Origin: Butyrivibrio sp.
GTDB taxonomy: Bacteria > Bacillota > Clostridia > Lachnospirales > Lachnospiraceae
Direction of reading: 5' to 3'
Length of the DNA: 64,000 nt
Assembly: GCA_015056575.1 (NCBI GenBank)
Contig: SVGA01000020.1
Coordinates: 1-64,000, forward strand
Part shown: piece by piece, positions 52,864-61,964 of the stretch
Layout: the number at the start of each line of letters is the position of its first letter
How positions within the stretch are numbered: position 1 is the first letter of the stretch
The notes under the pieces: generated by a model
Told to the model about the DNA's origin: nothing
Databases searched by the model: none
What the model saw: the letters and a program-made list of their open reading frames with translations, nothing else
Translations under genes and position numbers: made by a program

Positions 52864-54159
52864 ATGTCAAACATAAGAAGATTTATTGGAGCTGTTTACC
52901 TTAAGGATCTTAAAGTGGTGGACAGCATTACAGATAATAACGTTATTTCCGATGATCCCGTAGCCTTCGCCACTGCTTTATCCGATGGAAACGTTGACGA
53001 GATAATGGTCTTTGACCTGTCGCCTTCGGGAGATGATAAGGCCCACGAAGCTTCTCTTGATATGATCAAGGACATTTGCAAGGCCGTCGATGTCAATGTC
53101 ACCGGAGCCGGCAACGTAAAGCGCATGGAGGATATTAAGAAGCTCCTTTATGCAGGCTGTAAGAGAGCCTGTCTCAATTACAAAGATGCAAAAAACGCCG
53201 ATATATTACAGGAAGTAAGCGAGAAATTCGGCCAAGATAAGATCGTAATCTGTTATGATGACGAAAAGGTTCTTGAATCAAACAAAGAGCAGCTTGAAAA
53301 ATATGCTTGTGAAGCTGTCTTTTTTGCCCGGGGAAAAGAAATAGCGGCTCCGGCTGCACACATTCCTTTAACGGTGCTTCTTGATAAAAAAGACTATGAC
53401 AGGCTTCCCGATAATATTTTTTACGAGAATGAATCCGTCATGGGAGTAACAGGAAATATCATTTTCGAAAACCTTTCGAAAATGGACGAGCTTAAGAAAA
53501 ACTGTTTGGAGAAGGGCATTAGGATCTGTTCTCTTGAACCGGCCTTTACCTGGGAACAGCTCAAGAAAAACTCTGACGGAATGGTTCCTGTTATCGTTCA
53601 GGACTACAGAACAGACCAGGTGCTGATGCTGGCATACATGAATGAGGAGGCCTACAACAAGACTCTTCAGACCGGAAAGATGACGTATTTTAGCCGGAGC
53701 AGAAATCAGCTTTGGCTAAAGGGAGAGACCAGCTCCCATTTTCAGTTTGTAAAAGAACTTACAGCGGACTGTGATCTTGATACCATTCTTGCAAGGGTTA
53801 AACAGGTAGGCGCGGCCTGTCACACAGGTAGTTATTCCTGCTTCTTTAATGAGATCGCCAAAAAGGACTATAGTGAAAAGAACCCTCAAAAAGTGCTGGA
53901 CAGTGTATTTGAAGTTATTAAAGACCGCAAGGTCAATCCCAGAGAGGGCTCCTACACAAATTATCTCTACAGCAAGGGTCTGGATAAGATCCTAAAGAAG
54001 GTTGGTGAGGAAGCCACCGAGATGGTCATTGCCGCCAAGAACCCGGGCAGTAATGAGATTGTTTACGAAATGTCCGATTTCCTGTATCATATGATGGTAC
54101 TCATGGCTGAAAAAAATGTCAGCTGGGAGGATATAACCGACGAACTGTCAAGACGATAA
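52864..54159 (+). CDS. hisIE: Bifunctional HisIE with N-terminal HisF-like domain
   Basis: The C-terminal part is HisI (232-330, ADCDLD at 301-306, ACHTG, SCF) and HisE (343-431, GEEATEMVIAAKN), catalysing PR-ATP pyrophosphohydrolysis and PR-AMP ring opening. Residues 1-222 are an added (beta/alpha)8-like half that resembles HisF: LKDLKVVD, DEIMVFDLSPS, VDVNVTGAGN, YAGCKRACLNYKDAKN. The catalytic Asp of HisF (CLDVKD) is Tyr12 here and the phosphate-binding GGG is GAGN, while Asp132 is kept, so it is probably inactive. The total of 431 residues is about double normal HisIE. hisA, hisH, hisF and hisC are not in the window. Confidence 0.88.
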   Translation: MSNIRRFIGAVYLKDLKVVDSITDNNVISDDPVAFATALSDGNVDEIMVFDLSPSGDDKAHEASLDMIKDICKAVDVNVTGAGNVKRMEDIKKLLYAGCKRACLNYKDAKNADILQEVSEKFGQDKIVICYDDEKVLESNKEQLEKYACEAVFFARGKEIAAPAAHIPLTVLLDKKDYDRLPDNIFYENESVMGVTGNIIFENLSKMDELKKNCLEKGIRICSLEPAFTWEQLKKNSDGMVPVIVQDYRTDQVLMLAYMNEEAYNKTLQTGKMTYFSRSRNQLWLKGETSSHFQFVKELTADCDLDTILARVKQVGAACHTGSYSCFFNEIAKKDYSEKNPQKVLDSVFEVIKDRKVNPREGSYTNYLYSKGLDKILKKVGEEATEMVIAAKNPGSNEIVYEMSDFLYHMMVLMAEKNVSWEDITDELSRR

Positions 54160-54168
54160 GGAAAAGAT

Positions 54169-56043
54169 ATGAATTATAATTTAGCACTTTCAGATGAGAC
54201 ACTCCTTGGCATAGAAAAGCCCGAGAGATACATAGGTAACGAGGTCAACAGCGTCACCAAAGACAAGGACGTCGTTGATATAAGATTTGCCTTTTGTTTC
54301 CCGGATGTCTATGAGATAGGAATGTCTCATCTTGGCATTCAGATACTTTACGGACTTTTTAATTCTTATGAAGATGTTTGGTGCGAAAGAGTCTATTCAC
54401 CCTGGATGGATATGGACAGGCTTATGCGCAGCGAGCACATACCTCTTTTTACCCTGGAATCCCAGGATCCGGTAAAAGAATTTGATTTCCTTGGATTTAC
54501 ACTGCAATATGAGATGTGTTATACCAATATCCTTCAGGTCCTGGATCTGTCCGGCATCCCTTTTATGTCTGCAGACAGAACCTGGGAGGATCCCATTGTT
54601 ATAGGCGGAGGGCCCTGCACATATAACCCCGAACCAATAGCAGACTTTTTTGACCTTTTCTATATAGGTGAGGGCGAGACCAGATACAGACAGCTCTTTG
54701 ACATGTATAAGGAGGCAAGAAAAGAAGGCATTTCAAGACAGGAATTTCTTCACAGATGTGCAAAGATTCCCGGAATGTACGTACCTTCTCTATACAAGGT
54801 AGAATACAATGAAGACTGGACCGTTGCTTCTATAGAGCCGGTTGCGGACGATATCCCGAAAACTGTTGAAAAAGAGATGTGCACAGATCTTTCTTCCGTA
54901 TTTTATCCCACAAAGCCTGTGGTACCTTATATCAAAGTGACTCAGGACAGGATCGTGCTTGAGATCATGCGCGGCTGCATAAGAGGATGCCGCTTCTGCC
55001 AGGCGGGGCAGCTTTACAAGCCCCTTAGGGAGAAGGATGTTGATCATCTAAAGAAGCTGGCCATTGAAGCGCTGAATAATACCGGTTACGAGGAGATTTC
55101 CTTAAGCTCATTAAGCTCCAGCGACTACAGTAAACTCCCCGAGCTTCTTGACTTCCTTATAGAGCACTGCAGGGACAAAAAGGTCAACATATCCCTGCCT
55201 TCTCTTCGAATAGATGCCTTTTCTCTGGACGTAATGAGTAAGGTTCAGGATGTTAAAAAGAGCAGTCTTACCTTTGCTCCTGAAGCCGGAACCCAGAGGA
55301 TGCGTGACGTTATAAACAAAGGCCTAACGGAAGAAGACATTTTAAAGGGCTCACACGATGCCTTCCTTGGAGGCTGGAACAAGGTCAAGCTTTATTTTAT
55401 GCTTGGTCTTCCCACTGAGACGGATGAGGATATATACGGAATCGGTGACATAGCAAACAAGGTTGCCAAGGAGTATTTTGAGACCGTTCCCAAGGAAAAG
55501 AGAAACGGAAGAACGGTAGATATTGTTGCCAGCACCTCTTTCTTTGTGCCAAAGCCCTTTACGCCTTTCCAGTGGGCTCCCATGAATACCAAGGAGGAGT
55601 TCCTGGATAAGGCCAACAAGACCAGAAAGGGCATCATGTCCCAGCTTAACCAGAAGCACATCAAATACAACTGGCACGAAGCTGACGCCAGTATGATGGA
55701 GGGAATATTTGCAAGAGGAGACAGAAGACTGGCAAAAGTCATATTAAAAGCCTACGAGAAGGGCTGTATTTACGATGCCTGGAGTGAGTACTTCAAGTTT
55801 GACGTATGGATGGAGACCTTTGAGGAATGCGGCATAGATCCTTTCTTTTATACAATCAGAGAAAGAGCCGACGACGAGATTTTTCCCTGGGATATCATAA
55901 GCTGCGGAGTAACCAAGCAGTTTCTTTTAAGAGAATGGCACAATGCCCTTGAGGGCAAGCCTTCAACCAACTGCAGAAAGGGATGCCTTGGCTGCGGAGC
56001 GGCTGCTTACGGAGTCGGCGTTTGTCTGGAGAGTAAGAAATAA
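54169..56043 (+). CDS. TIGR03960-family radical SAM protein
   Basis: This 624-residue protein belongs to the radical SAM family found before rng and rplU in Firmicutes. The N-terminal half looks like a B12-binding-domain relative and the SAM cluster is CIRGCRFCQAG (about residues 267-277, CxxxCxxC), followed by SLSSLSSSDYSKL and the C-terminal cysteine-rich CRKGCLGCGAAAYG. The function of the family is unknown, though the neighbourhood suggests RNA modification or ribosome assembly. It overlaps the next gene by one base. Confidence 0.88.
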   Translation: MNYNLALSDETLLGIEKPERYIGNEVNSVTKDKDVVDIRFAFCFPDVYEIGMSHLGIQILYGLFNSYEDVWCERVYSPWMDMDRLMRSEHIPLFTLESQDPVKEFDFLGFTLQYEMCYTNILQVLDLSGIPFMSADRTWEDPIVIGGGPCTYNPEPIADFFDLFYIGEGETRYRQLFDMYKEARKEGISRQEFLHRCAKIPGMYVPSLYKVEYNEDWTVASIEPVADDIPKTVEKEMCTDLSSVFYPTKPVVPYIKVTQDRIVLEIMRGCIRGCRFCQAGQLYKPLREKDVDHLKKLAIEALNNTGYEEISLSSLSSSDYSKLPELLDFLIEHCRDKKVNISLPSLRIDAFSLDVMSKVQDVKKSSLTFAPEAGTQRMRDVINKGLTEEDILKGSHDAFLGGWNKVKLYFMLGLPTETDEDIYGIGDIANKVAKEYFETVPKEKRNGRTVDIVASTSFFVPKPFTPFQWAPMNTKEEFLDKANKTRKGIMSQLNQKHIKYNWHEADASMMEGIFARGDRRLAKVILKAYEKGCIYDAWSEYFKFDVWMETFEECGIDPFFYTIRERADDEIFPWDIISCGVTKQFLLREWHNALEGKPSTNCRKGCLGCGAAAYGVGVCLESKK

Positions 56044-56771
56044 TGATTAAACTTCGATTGAAATTTTCAAAAAACGGACCCATAAAATTCATCGGTCACC
56101 TGGATGTTATGCGCTATTTCCAGAAGGCCATAAGAAGGGCCAACATAGATATTAAGTATTCCGAAGGTTTCAGCCCTCATCAGCTTTTGTCCTTTGCTCA
56201 GCCTCTGTCGGTTGGCGCTACCAGCGATGGTGAATACCTTGATATGACAGTCAATTCCATGGTCAGCACCGAAGATATTATGGAAAGACTCAACAGTGTT
56301 ATGAATGAGGGTATCAAAATAGAAGCGGTCACTGAGCTTCCGGAGAAGGAAGAAAAAGCCATGACTTTGTCCTATGCCGCCAAATACAGGATAAGGTTCA
56401 GGAAGAGCCTTAAGCCTGATTTTGACTGGATATCCGAACTTGAGAATTACCTTTTGCGTGACAGGCTTCCCACCATGAAGAAGACCAAGAGCGGAGAAAA
56501 AGAGATCGATATGAAGGAGATGATCTTCGATCACAGTCTTAATGCCGATAAGGAAGAAGCAGTTTTCCTTCTTGCCATGAGCAGCTCGGCAACCCTTAAA
56601 CCGGCACTTCTTTTCGAGACCTTCTTTAAGGATCTTGGAAAGGATCTTCCCCCCGGAGCACTGGATATTCACAGGATTGATATTTACAGATCCGGAAATG
56701 ATGATAAAGGCTTTTTTGTTGAACCCTTCATACCCGCTTCCGAAAACGAAAGAGTGTATTTAAATGTCTGA
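56043..56771 (+). CDS. TIGR03936-family (DUF2344) radical SAM-associated protein
   Basis: This 242-residue protein is the usual partner of the TIGR03960 radical SAM protein; in some genomes the two are fused. The N-terminal KLRLKFSKNGPIKFIGHLDVMR and the EGFSPHQLLSFAQPLSVG segment (about 38-55) identify the family. Its biochemical role is unknown. It overlaps the preceding stop by one base and the next gene by eight bases, indicating tight co-translation. Confidence 0.85.
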   Translation: MIKLRLKFSKNGPIKFIGHLDVMRYFQKAIRRANIDIKYSEGFSPHQLLSFAQPLSVGATSDGEYLDMTVNSMVSTEDIMERLNSVMNEGIKIEAVTELPEKEEKAMTLSYAAKYRIRFRKSLKPDFDWISELENYLLRDRLPTMKKTKSGEKEIDMKEMIFDHSLNADKEEAVFLLAMSSSATLKPALLFETFFKDLGKDLPPGALDIHRIDIYRSGNDDKGFFVEPFIPASENERVYLNV

Positions 56772-57912
56772 AATATATACCTCGACATACAAAGATATTC
56801 CGATTGTTACCGCATATGTGGACGGCAGGATGGAATATCTTTCTGTTGTCAGTAAGAATAATGTAGGTAACATATACCTTTGCAGGGTAGATAATATCGT
56901 CAAAAACATAGGCTCCGGCTTTGTGAAATTCGAAGAGGGACTGATCGGATATGTTTCCCTAAAAAACATAAATCCGTCCATGGTGCTAAACAGAGATCCA
57001 AAGACCTTTGAAGTACTAAAGCCCGGTGACGAAATCCTTCTCCAGGTGGAAGCAGATGCTCTCAAGACCAAGAAGGCCAAGATGACATCAGCCGTTTCAA
57101 TATCCGGCAAATACTGCGTGGTAACCCTTGGGAGGACCGGCGTAGGCGCAAGCCTTAAGATCCCCGAGGAAAAGAGAAAGAGCCTGATAGCCGGGGTTAA
57201 GGAAAGGTATACTGATAACAAAGACAAGTTTTCCGAAATGCTAAGGGGATCTTCCTACGGGATCATAATCAGAACCGAATCCATGGAACTTGATGTAAAC
57301 GAAGCAGTTTCTGAGATAATTTCGGATATGACAGAGTGTATTTATAAGCTTTCCGATATTATAAAAGAGGCTTCTACAAGAACCGTGGGCTCCTGTGTAT
57401 ATGAGAACAGGTCAGAGGATATGGATTCCCACATCAGCAAAGCTAAAGGTTTCTTAAGGGTCTTTTGCCCGGAGGAAGAGATAAGAGTCCTTGAGGATAA
57501 CGGTATCCACGGCATAAATTCAGATATGGACAAGCTGTTCCAAAGCAGGATCTGGCTAAAGAGCGGAGCTTTTCTTATAATTGAGCAGCTGGAGAGCTTC
57601 AATGCGATTGACGTGAATACCGGCAAGGCAATCCGGGGGAAAAATAACATTATAGAAAAAGTCAATCTTGAGGCGGCAGAGGAGATCATGAGACAGATAA
57701 GGCTTCGAAATCTGACGGGCATGATACTGATCGATTTTATAAATATGAAAAACAACACTGCCTCGGGTGAGCTTATCTCAAAGATAAAGTCCCTTGCTCT
57801 CAAGGATGCGGTCCATACGGAATTCATTGATATAACAGGTCTTGGGATCATGGAGCTTACAAGAAATAAAAATAATAAGTCACTTCGAGAGCTTTTTGAT
57901 ATAATTTGTTGA
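56764..57912 (+). CDS. rng: Ribonuclease G/E-family endoribonuclease without zinc link
   Basis: This RNase E/G-type enzyme would cleave single-stranded RNA, for example in rRNA maturation. The 382-residue protein has an S1-like N-terminus (about 40-110), the 5'-sensor/RNase H region, and the DNase I-like catalytic region with the two Asp metal ligands in FNAIDVNTGKA and MILIDFINMKN. It ends LRELFDIIC, so the CPxCxGxG zinc-link found after this point in RNase E is absent; tetramer formation may be different. It overlaps the gene before it by eight bases. Confidence 0.88.
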   Translation: MSEIYTSTYKDIPIVTAYVDGRMEYLSVVSKNNVGNIYLCRVDNIVKNIGSGFVKFEEGLIGYVSLKNINPSMVLNRDPKTFEVLKPGDEILLQVEADALKTKKAKMTSAVSISGKYCVVTLGRTGVGASLKIPEEKRKSLIAGVKERYTDNKDKFSEMLRGSSYGIIIRTESMELDVNEAVSEIISDMTECIYKLSDIIKEASTRTVGSCVYENRSEDMDSHISKAKGFLRVFCPEEEIRVLEDNGIHGINSDMDKLFQSRIWLKSGAFLIIEQLESFNAIDVNTGKAIRGKNNIIEKVNLEAAEEIMRQIRLRNLTGMILIDFINMKNNTASGELISKIKSLALKDAVHTEFIDITGLGIMELTRNKNNKSLRELFDIIC

Positions 57913-57937
57913 CAATATCAATTTGTAGTGATATTAT
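57909..57937 (+). promoter_or_regulatory. Strong promoter of rplU operon
   Basis: TTGACA (57909-57914), a 17-base spacer and TATTAT (57932-57937). It starts inside the end of rng and drives the L21 leader, rplU, prp and rpmA. Confidence 0.75.
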
Positions 57938-57943
57938 TCTATG

Positions 57944-58005
57944 GTATGCCGCATAACTAGGCATAAGTGGGCCCGGCCCCGCCGACGTTAGCGAGTTTTT
58001 GAAGA
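57944..58005 (+). ncRNA. Ribosomal protein L21 leader
   Basis: The region from about the predicted transcription start to just before the AGAAGGAGG site has the hallmarks of the Firmicute L21 leader: GCCGCATAACTAGGCATAA, then GGGCCCGGCCCC and GACGTTAGCGAG. These leaders are autoregulatory structures thought to bind L21. Matched from memory of the family, not by a covariance search. Confidence 0.72.
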
Positions 58006-58018
58006 AGGAGGATAACTT

Positions 58019-58327
58019 ATGTACGCAATTATTGTTACTGGTGGTAAGCAGTACAAAGTTTCCGAAGGCGATGAGATCAAGATCGAGAAGCTTGATGTCG
58101 AGTCTGGAAAAGAAGTAGTATTCGACAATGTTATTGCAGTTAGTGATGACAACACCCTCAAGGTTGCTGATGATGTAAAGGGCGCTAAGGTTAACGCTAC
58201 AGTACTTGAGCAGGGTAAGTTCAAGAAGGTTGTTGTTTACAAGTACAAGAGAAAGACCGGCTACCACAAGAAAAACGGCCACAGACAGCCTTTCACACTT
58301 GTTAAGATCGACAAGATCACAATGTAA
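58019..58327 (+). CDS. rplU: 50S ribosomal protein L21
   Basis: L21 binds 23S rRNA domain II. The 102 residues begin MYAIIVTGGKQYKVSEGD and contain the C-terminal YKRKTGYHKKNGHRQ motif. It has a GAAGGAGG ribosome-binding site, a leader and promoter upstream, and prp and rpmA downstream, the usual order. Confidence 0.98.
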   Translation: MYAIIVTGGKQYKVSEGDEIKIEKLDVESGKEVVFDNVIAVSDDNTLKVADDVKGAKVNATVLEQGKFKKVVVYKYKRKTGYHKKNGHRQPFTLVKIDKITM

Positions 58328-58347
58328 TCAGATTTAAACGAAATACG

Positions 58348-58677
58348 ATGACTACGATCACAATTATCAAATCATCCGATGACAACTTCAAAAGGATAGA
58401 ATGCAGCGGACACGCAGGATTTGCGGATAGCGGAGAAGATATTGTATGTGCAGCGGTTTCCGTTCTTGCCATCAATCTTCTTAATTCCATCGAGAAGTTC
58501 ACCGATGACGCAATAGTAATCGAACAGGATGAGAAAAAGGGTTTGATCACATTAGAGTTTAAGGATATTCCTTCAAGGGAAGCGGATTTGCTTGTAAGAT
58601 CCTTTGAACTTGGTGTCACAAGTATTTCTAAGCAGTACGGTAAGAAATTTTTGAACATTAAATTTAGGAGGGAATAA
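58348..58677 (+). CDS. prp: Ribosomal-processing cysteine protease Prp
   Basis: Prp (YsxB) removes the short N-terminal extension of L27 in Firmicutes. The 109-residue protein has the catalytic pair in SGHAGFADSGEDIVCAAVS: His in GHAGF and Cys in DIVCAAV. The substrate is encoded three bases downstream and keeps the LQFF cleavage motif, so this is a complete functional pair. Loss of Prp is lethal in Staphylococcus. Confidence 0.95.
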   Translation: MTTITIIKSSDDNFKRIECSGHAGFADSGEDIVCAAVSVLAINLLNSIEKFTDDAIVIEQDEKKGLITLEFKDIPSREADLLVRSFELGVTSISKQYGKKFLNIKFRRE

Positions 58678-58680
58678 GTC

Positions 58681-58968
58681 ATGATGAATATGAACCTTCA
58701 ATTTTTTGCTCATAAGAAGGGTGTTGGATCAACCAAGAACGGCAGAGATTCAGAATCCAAGAGACTTGGAGCAAAAAGAGCTGACGGACAATTCGTAAAG
58801 GCTGGTAATATTTTATACAGACAGCGTGGAACACACATTCATCCCGGCGCTAATGTTGGAATCGGCAGCGATGACACATTATTCGCACTTGTTGATGGTG
58901 TTCTCAGATTTGAGCGTAAGGGCAGAGACAAAAAGCAGGCCAGCGTTCATCCTGTAGAGAATAAGTAA
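58681..58968 (+). CDS. rpmA: 50S ribosomal protein L27 with cleavable N-terminus
   Basis: L27 reaches the peptidyl transferase centre with its N-terminus. The 95-residue precursor begins [14 protein letters not shown]; cleavage after LQFF exposes AHKKG, the mature start. The extension is typical of Firmicutes and must be removed by Prp. The motif [16 protein letters not shown] is conserved. It is last of the rplU-prp-rpmA unit and ends in a terminator. Confidence 0.98.
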   Translation: MMNMNLQFFAHKKGVGSTKNGRDSESKRLGAKRADGQFVKAGNILYRQRGTHIHPGANVGIGSDDTLFALVDGVLRFERKGRDKKQASVHPVENK

Positions 58969-58980
58969 TTTGTTTTTATC

Positions 58981-59016
58981 AGGCTTCAAACAATCTGTGT
59001 TTGAAGCCTATTTTTT
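58981..59016 (+). terminator. Rho-independent terminator of rplU operon
   Basis: AGGCTTCAAACA pairs with TGTTTGAAGCCT around ATCTG, followed by A and six Ts. Confidence 0.92.
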
Positions 59017-59052
59017 ACTTAATGTGTTTGGATTATCGTAAAGAGGTACAAT

Positions 59053-60420
59053 ATGCCTGTATTCGTAGATAAAGCAAAGATTTTTATACAGAGTGGTAAA
59101 GGAGGAGACGGACACATCTCCTTCAGAAGAGAAAAATATGTTCCAAACGGCGGCCCGGATGGCGGTGACGGCGGAAACGGCGGAGATATAATTTTTAAGG
59201 TTGACGAGGGTATCAATACCCTTGCCGATTTCCATTACGGCGGTAAGTATAAAGCCGAGAATGGTCAGGATGGAAACAAGAGGCGCTGCCATGGCAAAAA
59301 CGGAGCAGACCTCATAATCAAGGTTCCCGAGGGAACTGTTATAAAGGAAGCCGCTTCCGGCAAGGTAATTGCCGATATGAGCGGCGACAATAAAGAAGTT
59401 ATCGTGCTTAAGGGCGGACATGGGGGAAACGGAAACATGCATTACGCAACATCAACAATGCAGGCTCCCAAATATGCACAGCCCGGTCAGCCGGCTATAG
59501 AGCTTGAGGTGCTTCTTGAGCTTAAGGTCATTGCTGACGTGGGACTTGTGGGATTCCCCAATGTCGGAAAGTCAACTTTCCTTTCCAAAGTATCCAATGC
59601 AAAGCCCAAGATTGCCAATTATCATTTCACAACCCTTTCACCAATGCTTGGTGTTGTTGATCTTGATGGCGCACCGGGCTTTGTTGTAGCTGATATTCCG
59701 GGACTTATCGAAGGGGCTTGTGAGGGAGCGGGACTTGGCCACGAGTTTCTTCGTCATATCGAAAGAACCAGAATGATGATCCATGTGGTTGACGCAGCTT
59801 CAACGGAAGGAAGAGATCCCCTGGAAGATCTTGAAGCCATCAATAAGGAGCTGGCCGGTTATAACGCTGACATATCTCAGAAGGTTCAGGTTATTGCAGC
59901 CAACAAGATCGACATGCTTCCCGAAGGTGAGGATTCAGAGGTCATAGCAAAGATCAGGGATAAGTATGAACCCCTTGGAGTTAAAGTATTTCCTGTTTCC
60001 ACACTGACTGGAAAAGGGCTCAAGGAATTGTTATACTATGTAAGTAGGACCCTTTCTGAGATCAAGACAGAACCCGTCACCTTCAAGCAGGAATTCTTCC
60101 CTGAGACAATGGTAAGAGGCAATGACGAGGCGTTCTCAGTATATTACGATAAGGATGCTGCGGAATATGTCATTGAAGGTCCCAAGATTGAGAAGATGCT
60201 TGGTTACACCAATCTCGATTCTGAGAAGGGCTTCATGTTCTTCCAGAACTTCCTTAAGGATAACGGTATACTGGATGAACTGGAGAAGCTCCATATCGGT
60301 GAAGGGGATACGGTCAGAATGTATGGATTCAGCTTTGAATATTACAAGAATGTTGAGACCATGCCTGAATCCGACATAGCTGAAGATGATGATGATTTTG
60401 AATATGAAGATGAGGATTGA
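59053..60420 (+). CDS. obgE: GTPase Obg/CgtA
   Basis: Obg is an essential GTPase acting in 50S assembly and stress. The 455-residue protein has the glycine-rich Obg domain (about 4-160, GPDGGDGGNGGDI), the G domain with GFPNVGKST (G1), DIPGLIEGA (G3) and ANKID (G4), and a C-terminal OCT domain ending in a run of acidic residues. The start has AAGAGG upstream. It is followed by yhbY. Confidence 0.97.
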   Translation: MPVFVDKAKIFIQSGKGGDGHISFRREKYVPNGGPDGGDGGNGGDIIFKVDEGINTLADFHYGGKYKAENGQDGNKRRCHGKNGADLIIKVPEGTVIKEAASGKVIADMSGDNKEVIVLKGGHGGNGNMHYATSTMQAPKYAQPGQPAIELEVLLELKVIADVGLVGFPNVGKSTFLSKVSNAKPKIANYHFTTLSPMLGVVDLDGAPGFVVADIPGLIEGACEGAGLGHEFLRHIERTRMMIHVVDAASTEGRDPLEDLEAINKELAGYNADISQKVQVIAANKIDMLPEGEDSEVIAKIRDKYEPLGVKVFPVSTLTGKGLKELLYYVSRTLSEIKTEPVTFKQEFFPETMVRGNDEAFSVYYDKDAAEYVIEGPKIEKMLGYTNLDSEKGFMFFQNFLKDNGILDELEKLHIGEGDTVRMYGFSFEYYKNVETMPESDIAEDDDDFEYEDED

Positions 60421-60423
60421 TAG

Positions 60424-60735
60424 ATGCAGTTTACAAGCAAGCAGAGAGCTTATTTAAAGAGTCTTGCAGCCGATCTTGAACCGGTATTTCAGATCGGCAA
60501 GCTGAGTGTTACCCCTGAAGTAACAACAGCCATCGAAGAGGCTTTTAACACCCACGAACTTATAAAGATAACGGTACTGAAGAACTGTCCCTATGATATC
60601 AAGGAGGTTGCTGTCACCGTGTCTGAGAGAACAAGATCCGATCTTGTTCAGGTTATCGGAAGGAAATTTGTCCTTTACAAACCCTTCAAGGATGACCCCA
60701 AAATAATTCTTCCCAAGGCTAAAAAGAATTCCTGA
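60424..60735 (+). CDS. yhbY: CRS1-YhbY RNA-binding protein
   Basis: YhbY is a small RNA-binding protein found on pre-50S particles. The 103 residues start with FTSKQRAYLKSLAADLEPVFQ and have the characteristic GK and VIGRKFVLYKP segment. It sits between obgE and nadD, its usual place in Firmicutes. Only three bases separate it from obgE. Confidence 0.93.
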   Translation: MQFTSKQRAYLKSLAADLEPVFQIGKLSVTPEVTTAIEEAFNTHELIKITVLKNCPYDIKEVAVTVSERTRSDLVQVIGRKFVLYKPFKDDPKIILPKAKKNS

Positions 60736-60765
60736 TAAAATCTAATACCAAACGGAGGCTCAACT

Positions 60766-61374
60766 ATGGAATGCAGAAAAATTGGTATATTAGGCGGCAC
60801 TTTTGATCCTATCCACAATGCTCACCTGCTTCTTGGAGAAGCTGCAAGAGAGCAGTTCGGACTGGACAGAGTTATCTATATTCCAAACAACCTGCAACAT
60901 CTTAAGAACCGCACCGAGATCACATCCGGGGACATAAGGTATCAGATGGTCAAAATGGCCATAGCTGACAACCCTTATTTCACCTGCTCAAGAATAGAGA
61001 TAGATAAGGAAGGCGGAACCTATACCTATGACACCATCCGGAATCTAAAGCTCATGTATCCCGGCGATGAACTTTACCTCATTCTTGGCGGTGACTCCGT
61101 AATAGGAATAGATACCTGGTATAAAGCCGATGAGCTTTTAAAATCCTGTATAATCCTTGCAGCAATGAGAGAAGAGGATGATCTGAAAGCTCTGGACAAA
61201 AAACGCAGAGAATTAAATACACGTTTTGGGGCGGATATACGTATTCTGACCTTTAACAGACTTGATATTTCATCAACAGATATAAGACAGAGGGTAAAGA
61301 CCGGCAGATCAGTAAGATACCTTATGCCGGATGAATGTATCGAATTCATGTGCATAAAGGGGCTTTACAGATGA
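60766..61374 (+). CDS. nadD: Nicotinate-nucleotide adenylyltransferase
   Basis: NadD converts nicotinate mononucleotide to NaAD in NAD synthesis. The 202 residues include the nucleotidyltransferase motif GGTFDPIHNAHLLLGEAA (about residues 9-26) and the C-terminal SSTDIRQRVKTGRSVRYL (ISSTxIR, about 165-185). It has an AACGGAGG ribosome-binding site. Its stop overlaps the yqeK start by four bases. Confidence 0.96.
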   Translation: MECRKIGILGGTFDPIHNAHLLLGEAAREQFGLDRVIYIPNNLQHLKNRTEITSGDIRYQMVKMAIADNPYFTCSRIEIDKEGGTYTYDTIRNLKLMYPGDELYLILGGDSVIGIDTWYKADELLKSCIILAAMREEDDLKALDKKRRELNTRFGADIRILTFNRLDISSTDIRQRVKTGRSVRYLMPDECIEFMCIKGLYR

Positions 61375-61961
61375 AGACCATAGAGATTTCCAGAAAACTT
61401 CGAAAAGCTTTGGAGAAAGAGCTTAAGCCTGACAGATATGAGCATACCATTGGAGTTGCTTATACTGCCGCAAGTCTTGCCATGGCTCACGGAGCTGATG
61501 TTGAGAAGGCTTTGATCGCAGGTTTTTTGCATGACTGTGCCAAGTCCCTTTCCCATGAGGAACAGATCAAGATCTGCGAGAAGAACAACATTGATATAAC
61601 AGATGTAGAGCGCAGGAATCATTCTCTTTTACATGCCAAGGTGGGGATGTACCTTGCAAGGACCAGGTACGATGTATATGACACTGAGATCCTTAATGCC
61701 ATAAGATGGCATACCACAGGAAGAGAAGATATGACTCTTCTTGATAAGATCGTATATATAGCAGACTTTATTGAGCCCGGAAGAAAGCCTTTGGAAAACA
61801 TGGATATAATAAGAGCTGAGGCCTATAAGGATTTAGACAGATGTCTTGCTCATATTCTCCATGATTCCGTGTGCTATCTTAAAACCATCGACAAAGAGAT
61901 CGATGATACCACCATGAATGCCTACGAGTTTTATAAAAAATACTATAAAGAAGGAAAATAA
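61371..61961 (+). CDS. yqeK: HD-domain protein YqeK (Ap4A hydrolase)
   Basis: YqeK is an HD-domain metal-dependent hydrolase; characterised members symmetrically split diadenosine tetraphosphate. The 196-residue protein has the metal ligands His in YEHTIGVAYTAA, FLHDCAKSL (HD, about 55-63), His in NHSLLHAKVG and the Asp in IADFIEPGRK. The ATG at 61371 overlaps nadD (ATGA); an in-frame ATG at 61335 lies within nadD. It precedes rsfS by three bases. Confidence 0.93.
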   Translation: MKTIEISRKLRKALEKELKPDRYEHTIGVAYTAASLAMAHGADVEKALIAGFLHDCAKSLSHEEQIKICEKNNIDITDVERRNHSLLHAKVGMYLARTRYDVYDTEILNAIRWHTTGREDMTLLDKIVYIADFIEPGRKPLENMDIIRAEAYKDLDRCLAHILHDSVCYLKTIDKEIDDTTMNAYEFYKKYYKEGK

Positions 61962-61964
61962 TTT

